Shown here: positions 24,016 to 33,800 of the stretch, in pieces
Layout of the letters: every line of letters begins with the position of its first letter
Numbering within the stretch: position 1 is the stretch's first letter
Source of the DNA: Gaiellales bacterium
GTDB taxonomy: Bacteria > Actinomycetota > Thermoleophilia > BMS3ABIN01
NCBI GenBank assembly: GCA_003599855.1
Contig: QZKG01000055.1
Coordinates: 1-55,465, forward strand
Direction of reading: 5' to 3'
DNA: 55,465 nt
Made by a program: the position numbers and the translations under genes
Notes under the pieces: model-generated
Told to the model about the DNA's origin: nothing
The model's database searches: none
The model's input: only the letters and a program-made list of their open reading frames with translations

Positions 24016-25311
24016 TTACGCCCGCCCGATGCCCTCGTAGGTGAAACCGGCGGCGCGGATCTTCTCGGGGTCGAGGAAGTTGCGGCCGTCGATGATCAGC
24101 GGGTTCTTCATCTTCGCCTTGATCTCCTCCAGGGGCAGGTCGGCGAACTCATCCCACTCGGTCACCAGCACCAGGGCGTCGCTGCCCTCGACGCAGGAGA
24201 TGACGTCGTCGCAGAGGAGGATGCCCCTCACCGCCTTGGCCGCCCAGGGGATGGCCACCGGGTCGTAAGCCTTGACGAAGGCGCCGTCGCCCATCAGCCG
24301 CGACGCCAGCACGATGGAGGACGCCTCGCGCAGGTCGCTGGTGTTGGGCTTGAACGCCAGGCCCAGCAGGCAGATGGTCTTGTCGGTGAGCGCCCCCAGG
24401 TGCTTCTGCAGCTTGTTGACCACGCGGCGCTTCTGCAGCTCGTTGACTTCGATGACCGCGGTGAGCAGCTGGAAGTGGTAGCCGGAGTTGCCGGCCAGCT
24501 GCTTGAGCGCCGTGACGTCCTTGGGGAAGCAGGAGCCGCCGAAACCGATGCCGGCCTGGAGGAAATGCTTGCCGATGCGCTCGTCATAGCCCATGCCGTC
24601 CGCCACCAACGTCACGTCGGCGCCCACCTCCTCGCAGACGTTGGCGATCTCGTTGATGAAGGAGATCTTGGTGGCGAGGAAGGCGTTGGAAGCGTACTTG
24701 ATCATCTCCGCCGTGGGGATGGTCGTCTTGAGGATGGGGGCGTTGAGCCCCTGGTAGAGTGCCGCCACCCGCTCCCCCGCTTCAGGATCGCGCGAGCCGA
24801 TGACGACCCGGTCCGGGTGGAGGAAGTCGCCGATGGCGGAACCCTCCCGCAAAAACTCGGGGTTGGAGACGTAGTCGATCCTGGTGTTCTCCTGGCGGGA
24901 GAGCTCAGCGACGATCTTGTTGCCGGTGCCCACCGGGACGGTGCTCTTCATCACCAGGATGTGGTGCTCCCGTGATACGCCGGGCAGAGCTGACATGACC
25001 TGGAAGACGCGGCTCAGGTCGGCGTCACCGGTGAAGGTCGGCGGCGTGTCCACCGCGATGAAGACGATGGTGCACTTCTCGAAGATGTCGGAGAGAGCGG
25101 TGGTGAAGGTCATCCGCTCCTTGTTGCTGGCCACCAGCTCTTCAAGGCCTGGCTCATAAATGGGGATCCTGCCATCCTTCAGGTCAGCTATCTTCTCGGC
25201 GTCGATATCCATGCAAATCACCTGGTTGCCGAGCTCGGCCAGGCAGGTGCCTGTCACCAGGCCTACGTAGCCGATGCCTATTACCCCAACGGTCTCAGTG
25301 TTCTTTGTCAT
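24016..25311 (-). CDS. ugd: UDP-glucose 6-dehydrogenase
   Basis: A 431-aa NAD-dependent enzyme that oxidises UDP-glucose to UDP-glucuronate. The Rossmann start is IGIGYVGLVTGTCLAELGNQ, followed by STVPVGTGNKIV, the substrate block NPEFLREGSAIGDFLHPDRV, KYASNAFLATKISFINEIAN, and the catalytic Cys in GFGGSCFPKDVTALKQLA. GLAFKPNTSDLREASSI is the C-terminal UDP-binding part. It lies 45 nt after the LCP gene, so UDP-glucuronate may feed a wall or capsule glycan that the LCP protein attaches. Confidence 0.96.
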   Translation of the reverse strand: MTKNTETVGVIGIGYVGLVTGTCLAELGNQVICMDIDAEKIADLKDGRIPIYEPGLEELVASNKERMTFTTALSDIFEKCTIVFIAVDTPPTFTGDADLSRVFQVMSALPGVSREHHILVMKSTVPVGTGNKIVAELSRQENTRIDYVSNPEFLREGSAIGDFLHPDRVVIGSRDPEAGERVAALYQGLNAPILKTTIPTAEMIKYASNAFLATKISFINEIANVCEEVGADVTLVADGMGYDERIGKHFLQAGIGFGGSCFPKDVTALKQLAGNSGYHFQLLTAVIEVNELQKRRVVNKLQKHLGALTDKTICLLGLAFKPNTSDLREASSIVLASRLMGDGAFVKAYDPVAIPWAAKAVRGILLCDDVISCVEGSDALVLVTEWDEFADLPLEEIKAKMKNPLIIDGRNFLDPEKIRAAGFTYEGIGRA

Positions 25312-25356
25312 CCCGGGTCGCCTCGTGTTCGTGTTGACAGTAGCAGCCCCGCCTGG

Positions 25357-27114
25357 TCAAGACTCGTCCACCTGTTTGAAGGAGAGAGCCAGCTCGATCA
25401 TGGTCTCTTCGCTGAGGTTGTTCTGCAGCGTGTTGGATACCCAGATCACCACGTCACCTTCCTGCCAGGCCAGGTAGCGCAGGCCACCCTCAGCGTAGTA
25501 GAAGCGGAAGGTCCTGCCCTCCACCTCCCGCTCGGCGCTGGGGTTCTCCAATAACGGCGCATCAGTGAAGGTCGTTTCCATGATGCCCCAGTAGTTGCCC
25601 AGCTGGTCGGTGCCGACGACCTTGAGGGCCGCCCGCGGCCCGTCGTCGGTGTCGATCTCATAGGTGCGGAAGTCTTCGTAGTCGAACTCCACGGGGAAGC
25701 GCGTGGGCCTCAGCGGCCTGAAGGGCAGCTCCAGCGCCGCTGCCGACCAGCTCATGCTGCCGGTCTCCAGGTCGTCGGCGAAGTTGACCGCCGCGGGGGC
25801 GGGCGCCTCGGGCGCGGCGGCTTCGGCGTCGAAGGAAGAGCCCACCACCACCAGTAGCTGGCCGTTGGTGTCGAGCTCCGGTGGCAGCGCCTGTACCCTG
25901 GCCGGTGCGAGCAGCGCCGCTATCTCGTCGGCCGCCTTGCGGTGGCCGTCCCGGAAGTAAATCTGGTTCTCCTCGTAGGTGTTGTTGGCGTTGCCGCCCA
26001 CCACCACGTTGACGCAGCCGTTGCCGCTCAGCAGCTCGGCGGCGGCGCCCGCGGAACCGTCGGAGCCGTTGCCATTGAGGACCTCGATGGTCAGGCCGCG
26101 GGTGGAGTCGGATATCGTCCTGGCAGCCTCCGCCTCCGGCACCGGCGGCGCCGGGGTCTCGAACACCGGGTTCTCGAACTGCGCGAGGATCTCCTCGAAC
26201 TGCTCATCGTCCACCGTCAGGTAGGCGCCGTTGCTCTCCAGCACCGGCACCGTCGCCTGGTAGACGCGGTTGCGGTCCACCCCCAGCACGAACTTGGTAT
26301 AGGAGAGGATGTCCGCCCGGCCGATGTCCGACGTGGTGTTGCTGGCGAAGGCGTCGGCCACCGAGGGGATGTTGGTGACGTTGCCCCACTTGACCGTCTG
26401 GGCCTTGACGTCGTTGATGAAGTTATGCTGGCGCCTGATGCGGACGAAATCGCTGTCGGTATGGCGGTAGCGGACGAAGTCGAGGGCGTCCTGGCCGCCC
26501 AGGCGCTGGTAGCCGGGCTGGATGTCGATGGGCTCATATTCCTCGCCGTAATAGACGTCGGTGTTGTCGTTGAAATAGCGCTGGTCGATGTCGACGTAGA
26601 CGCCGCCCACAGAGTCGACAGCGTCGGCGAACCCGGTGTAGTTGATCATCACGAAATGGTGGATCGGCTGCCCGGTGAGCTCCCGGACCGTGTCGATGGC
26701 CAGGGGGACGTCGCCGATGGCGTAGGCGGCGTTGATCTTGTCCTCGCCCACTTCGGGTATGTCCACCAGCAGGTCGCGGGGAATCGACAGCAGGGACACG
26801 CACTGGCCCTCGGGGTTTAAGCGCACCAGCATCATCGTGTCGGAGCGCTTGGAGTCGCCGTCGGGGTCCTCGTCAGTGCCCAGCACCAGGACGTTGACGG
26901 GCTGGTCGGGCGGGGGGATGTCCAGTTCCTGGCGGGCTTCGAAGATGAGCTCGGTGTCTTCGCCGATCTTGCCGAGGGTGTGGTATACCAAAAAGAAACC
27001 GGCGGCGCCGGCAATCAGTGCGATCCCGAGAACAGAAAGCAAGGTCCACTTGACTATTCTCTTCCAGAGGGCGGGCTTTCTGTAGTGCCTCCCGCTTGAT
27101 CTCAATATCGTCAT
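25357..27114 (-). CDS. LCP-family (LytR-CpsA-Psr) wall glycopolymer transferase with extra C-terminal domain
   Basis: A 585-aa membrane protein. One N-terminal helix (about 20-44) is followed by the LCP domain (VLVLGTDEDPDGDSKRSDTM, MLVRLNPEGQCVSLLSIPRD, DKINAAYAIGDVPLAIDTVR, DAVDSVGGVYVDID, DFVRYRHTDSDFVRIRRQ). A LytR_C domain comes next (IEVLNGNGSDGSAGAAAELL and so on), then a further unit of about 135 residues (YAEGGLRYLAWQEGDVVIWV, SEETMIELALSFKQV) resembling a DUF4367-like fold. LCP enzymes join undecaprenyl-linked glycopolymers to peptidoglycan outside the membrane. Confidence 0.9.
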   Translation of the reverse strand: MTILRSSGRHYRKPALWKRIVKWTLLSVLGIALIAGAAGFFLVYHTLGKIGEDTELIFEARQELDIPPPDQPVNVLVLGTDEDPDGDSKRSDTMMLVRLNPEGQCVSLLSIPRDLLVDIPEVGEDKINAAYAIGDVPLAIDTVRELTGQPIHHFVMINYTGFADAVDSVGGVYVDIDQRYFNDNTDVYYGEEYEPIDIQPGYQRLGGQDALDFVRYRHTDSDFVRIRRQHNFINDVKAQTVKWGNVTNIPSVADAFASNTTSDIGRADILSYTKFVLGVDRNRVYQATVPVLESNGAYLTVDDEQFEEILAQFENPVFETPAPPVPEAEAARTISDSTRGLTIEVLNGNGSDGSAGAAAELLSGNGCVNVVVGGNANNTYEENQIYFRDGHRKAADEIAALLAPARVQALPPELDTNGQLLVVVGSSFDAEAAAPEAPAPAAVNFADDLETGSMSWSAAALELPFRPLRPTRFPVEFDYEDFRTYEIDTDDGPRAALKVVGTDQLGNYWGIMETTFTDAPLLENPSAEREVEGRTFRFYYAEGGLRYLAWQEGDVVIWVSNTLQNNLSEETMIELALSFKQVDES

Positions 27115-27138
27115 CGGCCTTTACAAGTTGTGAAGCTG

Positions 27139-27164
27139 ATAAAAAAATTGCCCCCATGGGAGGC
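27139..27164 (-). terminator. Hairpin plus T-tract upstream of the LCP gene
   Basis: Minus strand: GCCTCCCATGGGGGC (27164-27150, 6-bp stem with one G-U pair), then AATTTTTTT. It could end glycosyltransferase transcripts, but it lies downstream of the LCP promoter and so may attenuate LCP-ugd. Confidence 0.5.
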
Positions 27165-27180
27165 AGGCAAACCGCGACTA

Positions 27181-27210
27181 ATTATAGCGCATCGACATGA
27201 TTTGGAGCAA
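27181..27210 (-). promoter_or_regulatory. Sigma70-type promoter of LCP-ugd
   Basis: Minus strand TTGCTC (27210-27205), 18-nt spacer, perfect TATAAT (27186-27181). The leader is about 60 nt. Confidence 0.65.
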
Positions 27211-27222
27211 GAAAGGGCCGCA

Positions 27223-28257
27223 TCAGCCCCGGGCTCCGCCCGCCAGCACCCTCGAATATACTTCTTCATAGCCGCTGGTTGCCCTGCTGACGCTGAATTT
27301 GTCGATCACGTAGTCGCGACAGGCCTGTGCGTCGATCTCGCCCACGCGGCTGATCGCTTCGACCATCCCGGCGGAATCAGGCACCACGAAGCCGGTCACC
27401 CCGTCAGCCACCACCTCGGGTACCGACCCTTCGGGGAAGGCGATCACTGGCGTGCCGGTGGCCATTGCCTCGATCATCACCAGGCCGAAGGGTTCCGGCC
27501 ACTGGATGGGAAAGAGGAAGGCCCTGGCCTCGGCGAACAGCTTCCATTTGGCTGACAAGCTGACCTCACCAACGTACTGGATCCGGTCGCCGTCGACGAG
27601 CGGGTTGATGACCGTCTCGAAGTAATCGCGGTTCACGTTCTGCACGGCCCCCGCCATGATCAGCCGCTCGCCGGCCTCCCGCGCCACCTCGATGGCGGTA
27701 TGGAAACCCTTGTCCGGGGAGAAGCGCCCGAAGGCCAGCAGGTAGTCCCCCTTGGCGGAGCTCTCCACGAAGGGCCAGGTGCTGACGTCGATGGGGTTGT
27801 AGACGGTGCCGGCGTAATTGAGCTCCGGGCAGCAGCCGCGCTGGTACTCGCTGATGGCGACGTAGTGGGCCGCGTCGCGCAGGCTCTGGTAGAAGCGGCT
27901 GGTGTCGGGGGTGAAGGGACCGTGCAGGGTATGCACCAGCGGCGTATCGATATAGGGGGCGAAGGCTACGGCGGCGAAGCCGCTATGGTCGTGGATGAGG
28001 TCGAACTCGCCTGCCCGGCGCATGCATGCCGACACGTGCTGGACCTCATAGAGGGAGTGGCCGATGCGGTCGGGCATCTCCTCGAAGAAAACAGCGTCCA
28101 GCTCGGCGGACGTGGCGGAGTCGCCGCTGGCGAACAGCGTCACCTCGTGGCCGCGCTCCACCAGGGATTCGGTGAGGTAATGGACTACCCACTCGATTCC
28201 CCCGTATCCCGCCGGCGGGACCTTGATCCAGGGAGGGGCCAGCATCGCAATCTTCAT
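27223..28257 (-). CDS. GT4-family glycosyltransferase
   Basis: A 344-aa GT-B transferase. N-terminal MKIAMLAPPWIKVPPAGYGG and VHYLTESLVERGHEVTLFAS bind the acceptor side. FGRFSPDKGFHTAIEVAREA and the E-x7-E region (FGLVMIEAMATGTPVIAFPE, GSVPEVVADGVTGF) bind a nucleotide sugar. The PPAGYGGIEWVV start is common in a bacterial group annotated as group 1 glycosyltransferases. Donor and acceptor are unknown. GAGG lies 5 nt before ATG 28257. It sits upstream of LCP and ugd, suggesting envelope glycan synthesis. Confidence 0.9.
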   Translation of the reverse strand: MKIAMLAPPWIKVPPAGYGGIEWVVHYLTESLVERGHEVTLFASGDSATSAELDAVFFEEMPDRIGHSLYEVQHVSACMRRAGEFDLIHDHSGFAAVAFAPYIDTPLVHTLHGPFTPDTSRFYQSLRDAAHYVAISEYQRGCCPELNYAGTVYNPIDVSTWPFVESSAKGDYLLAFGRFSPDKGFHTAIEVAREAGERLIMAGAVQNVNRDYFETVINPLVDGDRIQYVGEVSLSAKWKLFAEARAFLFPIQWPEPFGLVMIEAMATGTPVIAFPEGSVPEVVADGVTGFVVPDSAGMVEAISRVGEIDAQACRDYVIDKFSVSRATSGYEEVYSRVLAGGARG

Positions 28258-28326
28258 GGGAACCTCACTTTGGTAACGGCATCGCAGCTATTACCCATGG
28301 AGCTTACTACCACGGGTCCGGGCGAA

Positions 28327-29343
28327 TCAATCCAGGCCCAGCTGGGCCGAGACCTGTCCGATGATGAAAGAGGCCAGCTCCCCGGCGGACTTATCCGATG
28401 AGAAGCCGGCCGCCTGGCGGTGGCCGCCGCCGTCCATTATGTTGGCGAGCGCCTGGACGTTGACGGCTTCCGATGAGCTCCGCAGGCTGACGCGGTACTG
28501 GACGGCGCCCGGCTCCTCGCCCTCCCGGGCGGGGCGGCGGTAGATGAGCGCAGACGCCTCGACGCCCTCGATGGCCCTGAGGCTGTCCACCAGCCCCTCG
28601 GTCATGCCGGCCTCGGCGCCTGCCTGCTCGAAATCATCCTGCTCCAGCACGCCGATGGCGAGCCGGCCATCGCAGGCGAGCTGGAGCCGGGCGAACATGC
28701 GGCACAGCAGGCGGGTCTTGGCCAGCGGCACCGTCTCATAGATGATGCGGAAGACGCGTGCATGGTCCACGCCGCGGTCGATCAGCTCCGCCGCGACCCT
28801 GAAGGTAGCCGGGGTCGCCGAGGAGTACTGGAAGCGGCCGCTGTCCACGAGGATGCCGGTATAGAGGTCCTCGGCGGTCTCCTCGTCGATGCCGGCGCCC
28901 ATGCGTTCGAGGATCCGGTAGACGATCTCGGCAGTGGAGCTGGCGCTGCCGTCCACGAGGTTGATATCGCCGAAGCGGGTGTTGTCGCCGTGATGGTCGA
29001 TATTGATCACGGTAGTGGCGGCCTCCAGCAGTACGCCGTCGCCGATGCGCTCGGCATTGCCGCAATCAAGCGCGCAGAGGGCGCGCTCGGCATAATCAGC
29101 GGGGGGCTCGGGCAGCACCTGGTCCAGCCCCCGCAGGAACCGGTACTCGGGAGCCATCCCCTCGCCGTCGGAAAGGTACATGACGCTGTCCTTGCCCAGG
29201 CCCGTCAGCGCCCGGTGCATGGCCAGCAGGCTGCCCAGGGCGTCGGCGTCGGGCTTGATGTGCGTCGTGAGGAGTATCTTGTGCTGCCCGGCCAGCGCCT
29301 CGGCTACGGCGCTGATCTCCTGGTCAAGTGACTGGTCGGCCAC
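28327..29343 (-). CDS. nrnA: DHH-family oligoribonuclease / pAp phosphatase
   Basis: A 338-aa DHH-DHHA1 phosphoesterase of the NrnA type, which removes nucleotides from very short RNA and dephosphorylates pAp. Motifs: TTHIKPDADALGSLLAMHRA, ALDCGNAERIGD, INIDHHGDNTRFGDINLVD (DHH), and a C-terminal NIMDGGGHRQAAGF (GGGH, DHHA1 domain). The start is GTG 29343 with AGGGGAC upstream. It follows the radical SAM gene by 18 nt. Together with YhaM it gives two RNA-end degradation enzymes in the window. Confidence 0.93.
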   Translation of the reverse strand: MADQSLDQEISAVAEALAGQHKILLTTHIKPDADALGSLLAMHRALTGLGKDSVMYLSDGEGMAPEYRFLRGLDQVLPEPPADYAERALCALDCGNAERIGDGVLLEAATTVINIDHHGDNTRFGDINLVDGSASSTAEIVYRILERMGAGIDEETAEDLYTGILVDSGRFQYSSATPATFRVAAELIDRGVDHARVFRIIYETVPLAKTRLLCRMFARLQLACDGRLAIGVLEQDDFEQAGAEAGMTEGLVDSLRAIEGVEASALIYRRPAREGEEPGAVQYRVSLRSSSEAVNVQALANIMDGGGHRQAAGFSSDKSAGELASFIIGQVSAQLGLD

Positions 29344-29361
29344 CGCGGCTGTCCCCTGGGC

Positions 29362-30777
29362 CTAGCTGGCGTTGCCGGGGTTGTTGGCGGCCTTGCCGGA
29401 AAGGTAGTTCTTGCCCTCGCCGAACTCGCGGGCGGCCCGGATGATGCGCCGCAAGTGCATGAGCGACAGGCGCCGGGTGGCTAGCCCCATGATCACCGGG
29501 ATGATGCGGGTGCGGAAGATGTTGACGTTGCTGTAGGCCGACTTGTAGAGGCCCGCGAACTCACGGTAGAACTCCGAGGGGTCCAGCCTGGTGGGCAGCA
29601 CCGAGTGCAGGAAATCATAGAGTTCATAGTTTTTGACGGAGATCTTCTTCTCGATCTCGCGAAAGAGGTCGGTGCCCGGCAGCGGCGTCAGCACGGTGAA
29701 CTGCGGCAGCGAGATGCGGCGGCTGGCGATGTATTCGCGCAGGCGCTTGAACTCGTTGGGGCCGTAGTCCTGGTTGATGATGAAGGCCCCCGTTACGGTC
29801 AGGTCGTGGGAATGGACGATCTCCAGCGCTTTCTCGTTGGTCTCCACGTCGTTCTTCTTGTTGACCGCCTTCAGCTCTTCCTGGTCGAGGCTCTCGAAGC
29901 CGATGAAGACGTGCGAGAGTCCGATCTCCCGCCACTGGGCGATGACCTCGGGGTGCTTCACGATGGTGTCGCTGCGGGCCTGGAAGGAGTAGCGCTTCTT
30001 GATGCCGCGCTCCTTGATGACCTCGGCGATCTTCTTGGCCCGGTTGACGCTCAGCAGGAAGTTGTCGTCGGTGATGAGGACGAACTTCTCCTTGCGGCGC
30101 TCGAGCTCGTCGGCGACCCGCTCGGGGTCCTTGGTGCGGCAGCGGCCCTCGAAGAAGGTCCAGACGCTGCAGAAATTGCAGCGGTGGGGGCAGCCGCGGG
30201 CGGTCTCCAGTGTCGCCAGCGGCTTCCAGAAATTGAAGAAATAGCGGTGGCGCCGCCCATGGGGCAAAAGCTCCCGCGCCGGGAACGGCAGTTCGTTGAG
30301 GTCGGCCTGGGGGCGCGGGCCGGTAAAGACCTGCCCGGCGTCGGTGTTGAGCACGATGCCCGGTACGTCGCCCAGGTCACCGCCCTTGGTGACAGCGGCC
30401 AGCAGTTCCCGGCTGGCGAACTCGCCCTCGCCCACCACGATGCAGTCGATCTCCGGCTGCTGGAAGTCCGGCGGGTTGAGCGAGGCGTGCAGGCCTCCGA
30501 CGAAGATGAACGGCACCCCGGCTGTCCGGGCCGTCTCCGCAATCTTCTGTGAGCGGTAGACGTCGATGGTGAAGCTGCAGCTGATGCCGACGGCGTCCGG
30601 CCGGAAAGCCGCGAGCGCCTTGTCGAGGTTATCGTCGATCCGCATGTCATGGATCCGGACCTCGTGGTCGGGAAGCAGGGCTCCAGCCACCATCTCGAGG
30701 CCCAGGGGTTCCACCAGGGCGATCTTGTTGAAGCCGGGCTTGCCGAACTGCGGTGGCTGTACGAGGAGGACTTTCAT
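29362..30777 (-). CDS. B12-binding radical SAM protein, HpnR-like
   Basis: A 471-aa cobalamin-dependent radical SAM enzyme. The N-terminal B12-binding fold covers about residues 1-140 (KVLLVQPPQFGKPGFNKIAL, DAVGISCSFTIDVYRSQKIA, FVGGLHASLNPPDF). The radical SAM core holds TARGCPHRCNFCSVW (CxxxCxxC) and LITDDNFLLSVNRAKKIA. FTVLTPLPGTDLF and LYDFLHSVLPTRLDPSEFYR strongly recall the hopanoid C-3 methylase HpnR group. The true substrate may be another lipid or isoprenoid. ATG 30777 is favoured over GTG 30792 because AGGA is well spaced. No hopanoid cyclase is visible in the window. Confidence 0.8.
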   Translation of the reverse strand: MKVLLVQPPQFGKPGFNKIALVEPLGLEMVAGALLPDHEVRIHDMRIDDNLDKALAAFRPDAVGISCSFTIDVYRSQKIAETARTAGVPFIFVGGLHASLNPPDFQQPEIDCIVVGEGEFASRELLAAVTKGGDLGDVPGIVLNTDAGQVFTGPRPQADLNELPFPARELLPHGRRHRYFFNFWKPLATLETARGCPHRCNFCSVWTFFEGRCRTKDPERVADELERRKEKFVLITDDNFLLSVNRAKKIAEVIKERGIKKRYSFQARSDTIVKHPEVIAQWREIGLSHVFIGFESLDQEELKAVNKKNDVETNEKALEIVHSHDLTVTGAFIINQDYGPNEFKRLREYIASRRISLPQFTVLTPLPGTDLFREIEKKISVKNYELYDFLHSVLPTRLDPSEFYREFAGLYKSAYSNVNIFRTRIIPVIMGLATRRLSLMHLRRIIRAAREFGEGKNYLSGKAANNPGNAS

Positions 30778-30888
30778 ATCAGATTCCTGCACCCTTCATA
30801 GTCTGCTTTGACCTTTATGCATCCTAGTCCATTAGTGGTTCTTATGCAATCACGCCACGCCTGCTCTGAGCGGCGATCAGGCGCGCCC

Positions 30889-33800
30889 TTACTCGCCGGG
30901 GCCACGCAGGATGCCGGCGAGCGCCCGCAGCAGATCCTGCAGGGAATACGGTTTCTGCAGGTAGCTGTAACCCCTGGATTCGATATCCGAGTGGTCGACG
31001 ACATCCCCGGTGTAACCGCTGGCGAGGAGGACCCCCAGATCCGCCTGCTGCGCCCTCAGCTCCTCCGCCAGCCTCACGCCGGAGATGTCCGGCAGCACCA
31101 CGTCGCTGAACAGGACCAAGAAGCCGCCTGCTTCCTCTGCGAAGAGGCGGCGCGCGGCGTCGGCATCGCCGGCGGCGGCCACCTGGTAGCCGTTCTCGCT
31201 GAGCATCCTGACGGCGAGGTTGCGCACGACCTCCTCGTCCTCCACCAGCAGGATCTTCTCCCCCCGGCCGGCCAGACCGCTGTCGGTCTTGCCGGCAGTC
31301 CCCGCGAGCGGTCCGGCCTCCGGCTCCCCGGCGGCGATGGGAAGGTAGACGCGGAAGGTCGAGCCCAGACCGGGTTCGCTCTCCACTTCGACCCAGCCGC
31401 CGTGCTGCTCGACGATGCCGTAGACTACCGAGAGGCCGAGGCCGGTCCCGGTGCCGACGCTCTTGGTGCTGAAAAAGGGCTCGAAGGCCCGGGCCCGGGT
31501 CGCCGCGTCCATCCCCTCGCCGCTGTCCTGTACCCACAGGCAGACGAACTGTCCGAAATGCTCCTCGCCGGCGAAGTCGGTCACCGGCTCAGCCGCCGTG
31601 TAATTCTGCGTTCCCACCAGGATCTCGCCGCCGCCGGGCATGGCGTCGCGGGCGTTCACAACCAGGTTGAGCAGGACCTGCTCCATGTATCCGGGATCGG
31701 CCCTGACCGGGCTGAGTCCCGGGTCCAGGTCGGTCGCGATGCTGAACTGCTCTCCGATAAGGCGGCCCAGCATGCTGAGCAGCCCCTCGATGACCGCATT
31801 GAGGCCGATCGCCTTCAGGTCCATCTGGCCGTGGCGGCTGAAGAGCAGCAGTTGCCGGGTCACTTCCACTGCCCTGTCGGCTGAACGCGCAGCCTCCACC
31901 AGTTCCGGCCTCACCGGACTTCCCTGCGGCAGGTCGGTGATGGCCATCTCGATATAGCCCTGCACGGCGGTGAGATAGTTGTTGAAGTCGTGGGCCACGC
32001 CGCCGGCCAGCCGGCCTATGCTCTCCATCTTCTGGGCCTGGACCAGCTGCTCCTCGAGCTGGCGGTGGCGGGTCATGTCCCGGCCGATGCCCCAGCTGCC
32101 GGTGACGTTGCCGTCTTCATCGCGCACCAGCGTCGCGGTGATCGCGAATGTGCGCACCTCGCCGTCCCTGCGCCTCAGGTGGAGCTCGTAGTCCTTGACG
32201 AAACCGGCTTCAGCCAGGTCGCGCAGGTAGCGTTCCAGGTCGCTGCCGGCGAAGGCCCCGGAGGCGGGATCGAGCCGCCGCACCTCATCGAGGGTATCGT
32301 AGCCCAGCAGCTCCAGTCCGGCGGCGTTCATGTCCACGAAACGGCCGTCGACAGAGGCCATGAAGACAGCGTCCTTGGATTCCTCGAACAGGGTGCGATA
32401 CTTCTCCTCCGAGCGCATCAGCGCCTGCTCGACGCCCAGCCGCTCCAGCTCCGACGCCGCCCGCGAGGCAAAGATCTTCAGCAGGCTCTCAGCGGTAGCC
32501 GTGTCGCTGATCGGTTCGTGATAGAGCACCACGATGATGCCCAGGGGTTTGCCGGCCGAGTCGAAGAGGGGCATGCCGATATAGGCTTCGACGCCGAGCT
32601 TGACCAGGTCCTCGTCAGCGGGGAATTCCTGCTGGACACCGCTGGTGTAGATGCAGGGCGATCTGCCCACGACGTTCTCGCAGGGGGTCCCCTTGAGGCT
32701 GTACTCGAAGTTGTCCGCCTGCTCGCCGTGGGCGTCGACGGCGATGGTGGTGATGGAGTCCTGCTCCCGGTTCAGCTCGCCCACGAAGGCGATGCCGGCC
32801 CCCAGGGCCTTCCTCAGCCGGGTGGTAAGCGACTGGAAGAACGGCAGGCCGGTGTCGCCGGAGATGCCTTCGACGATGTCCATGAGCATCTCCTCGGAGC
32901 GCTTGCGCTCGGTGATGTCCCGGGCTACGCCGAAGAGGCTGGCGACGCGGCCGTCGCTGTCCAGCCGGGGCACGACGTTCTCCTCCAGCCAGACGTACTC
33001 CCCGGTCTCCTTGTGGCGGATGCGGTATATGCGGACACGGGGCTGCTTGCTTTGAGCGATCACCTCGGTGCTGTCCATGACCGCCTGCCGGTCGTCGGGG
33101 TGGATGACGCTCAACCAGAAATCCGGCCGGCCGGTGAAGTCCGCGACGCTGTATCCGGTGACGTCGCGCACCCGTTCGTTGACGAAGCTCACCGGGTTCT
33201 CAAACAGGGAACCTCCGGGGGGGATGTCCACCGACCAGGCGATCTCGTACATGTTCTCGAAGAGCAGCCGGTAGCGCTCCTCGCTCTCCCGCAGCGCCTG
33301 CTCCGCCTCCCTCAGCTCGGTGACGTCCCGGATGCCCCCGACCATGGCAGTGGGCTCGCCTTCGGCGCCGCCGACCAGCGAGGTGGTGAGCCAGATGGGG
33401 AAGACGTGGCCGTCCTTGTGCCTCACCAGCACCTCGCCGGACCAGCCGCCTGTCTTCTCGATCGCCGGCAGGATGACCGCCTGGGCGAATCCGGGGTCTG
33501 CGTTCATGGAGCCCACGTGCATGCCGTGGTACTCCTCCGGCGTATAGCCATAGATATTCTCCACCGCCCGGTTCGAGTAGATGATCCTTCCGTCGAGCCC
33601 TACAATCTGGACACCGTCCTGCGAGGACTCGACCGCCTCGGAGAGGAGGCGCAGCTTCTCTTCCGCCCGGTCGCGCTCCCTGAGGTGGTTCCTCACCGAG
33701 CGCACCACGAAAATCCAGGCGAACAGCAGCAGGACCATGACGCCGCCCATGACGGCGATGTTGACGTTGCTGCGCACGTGCTGGTCGTGAATCTCTTCTT

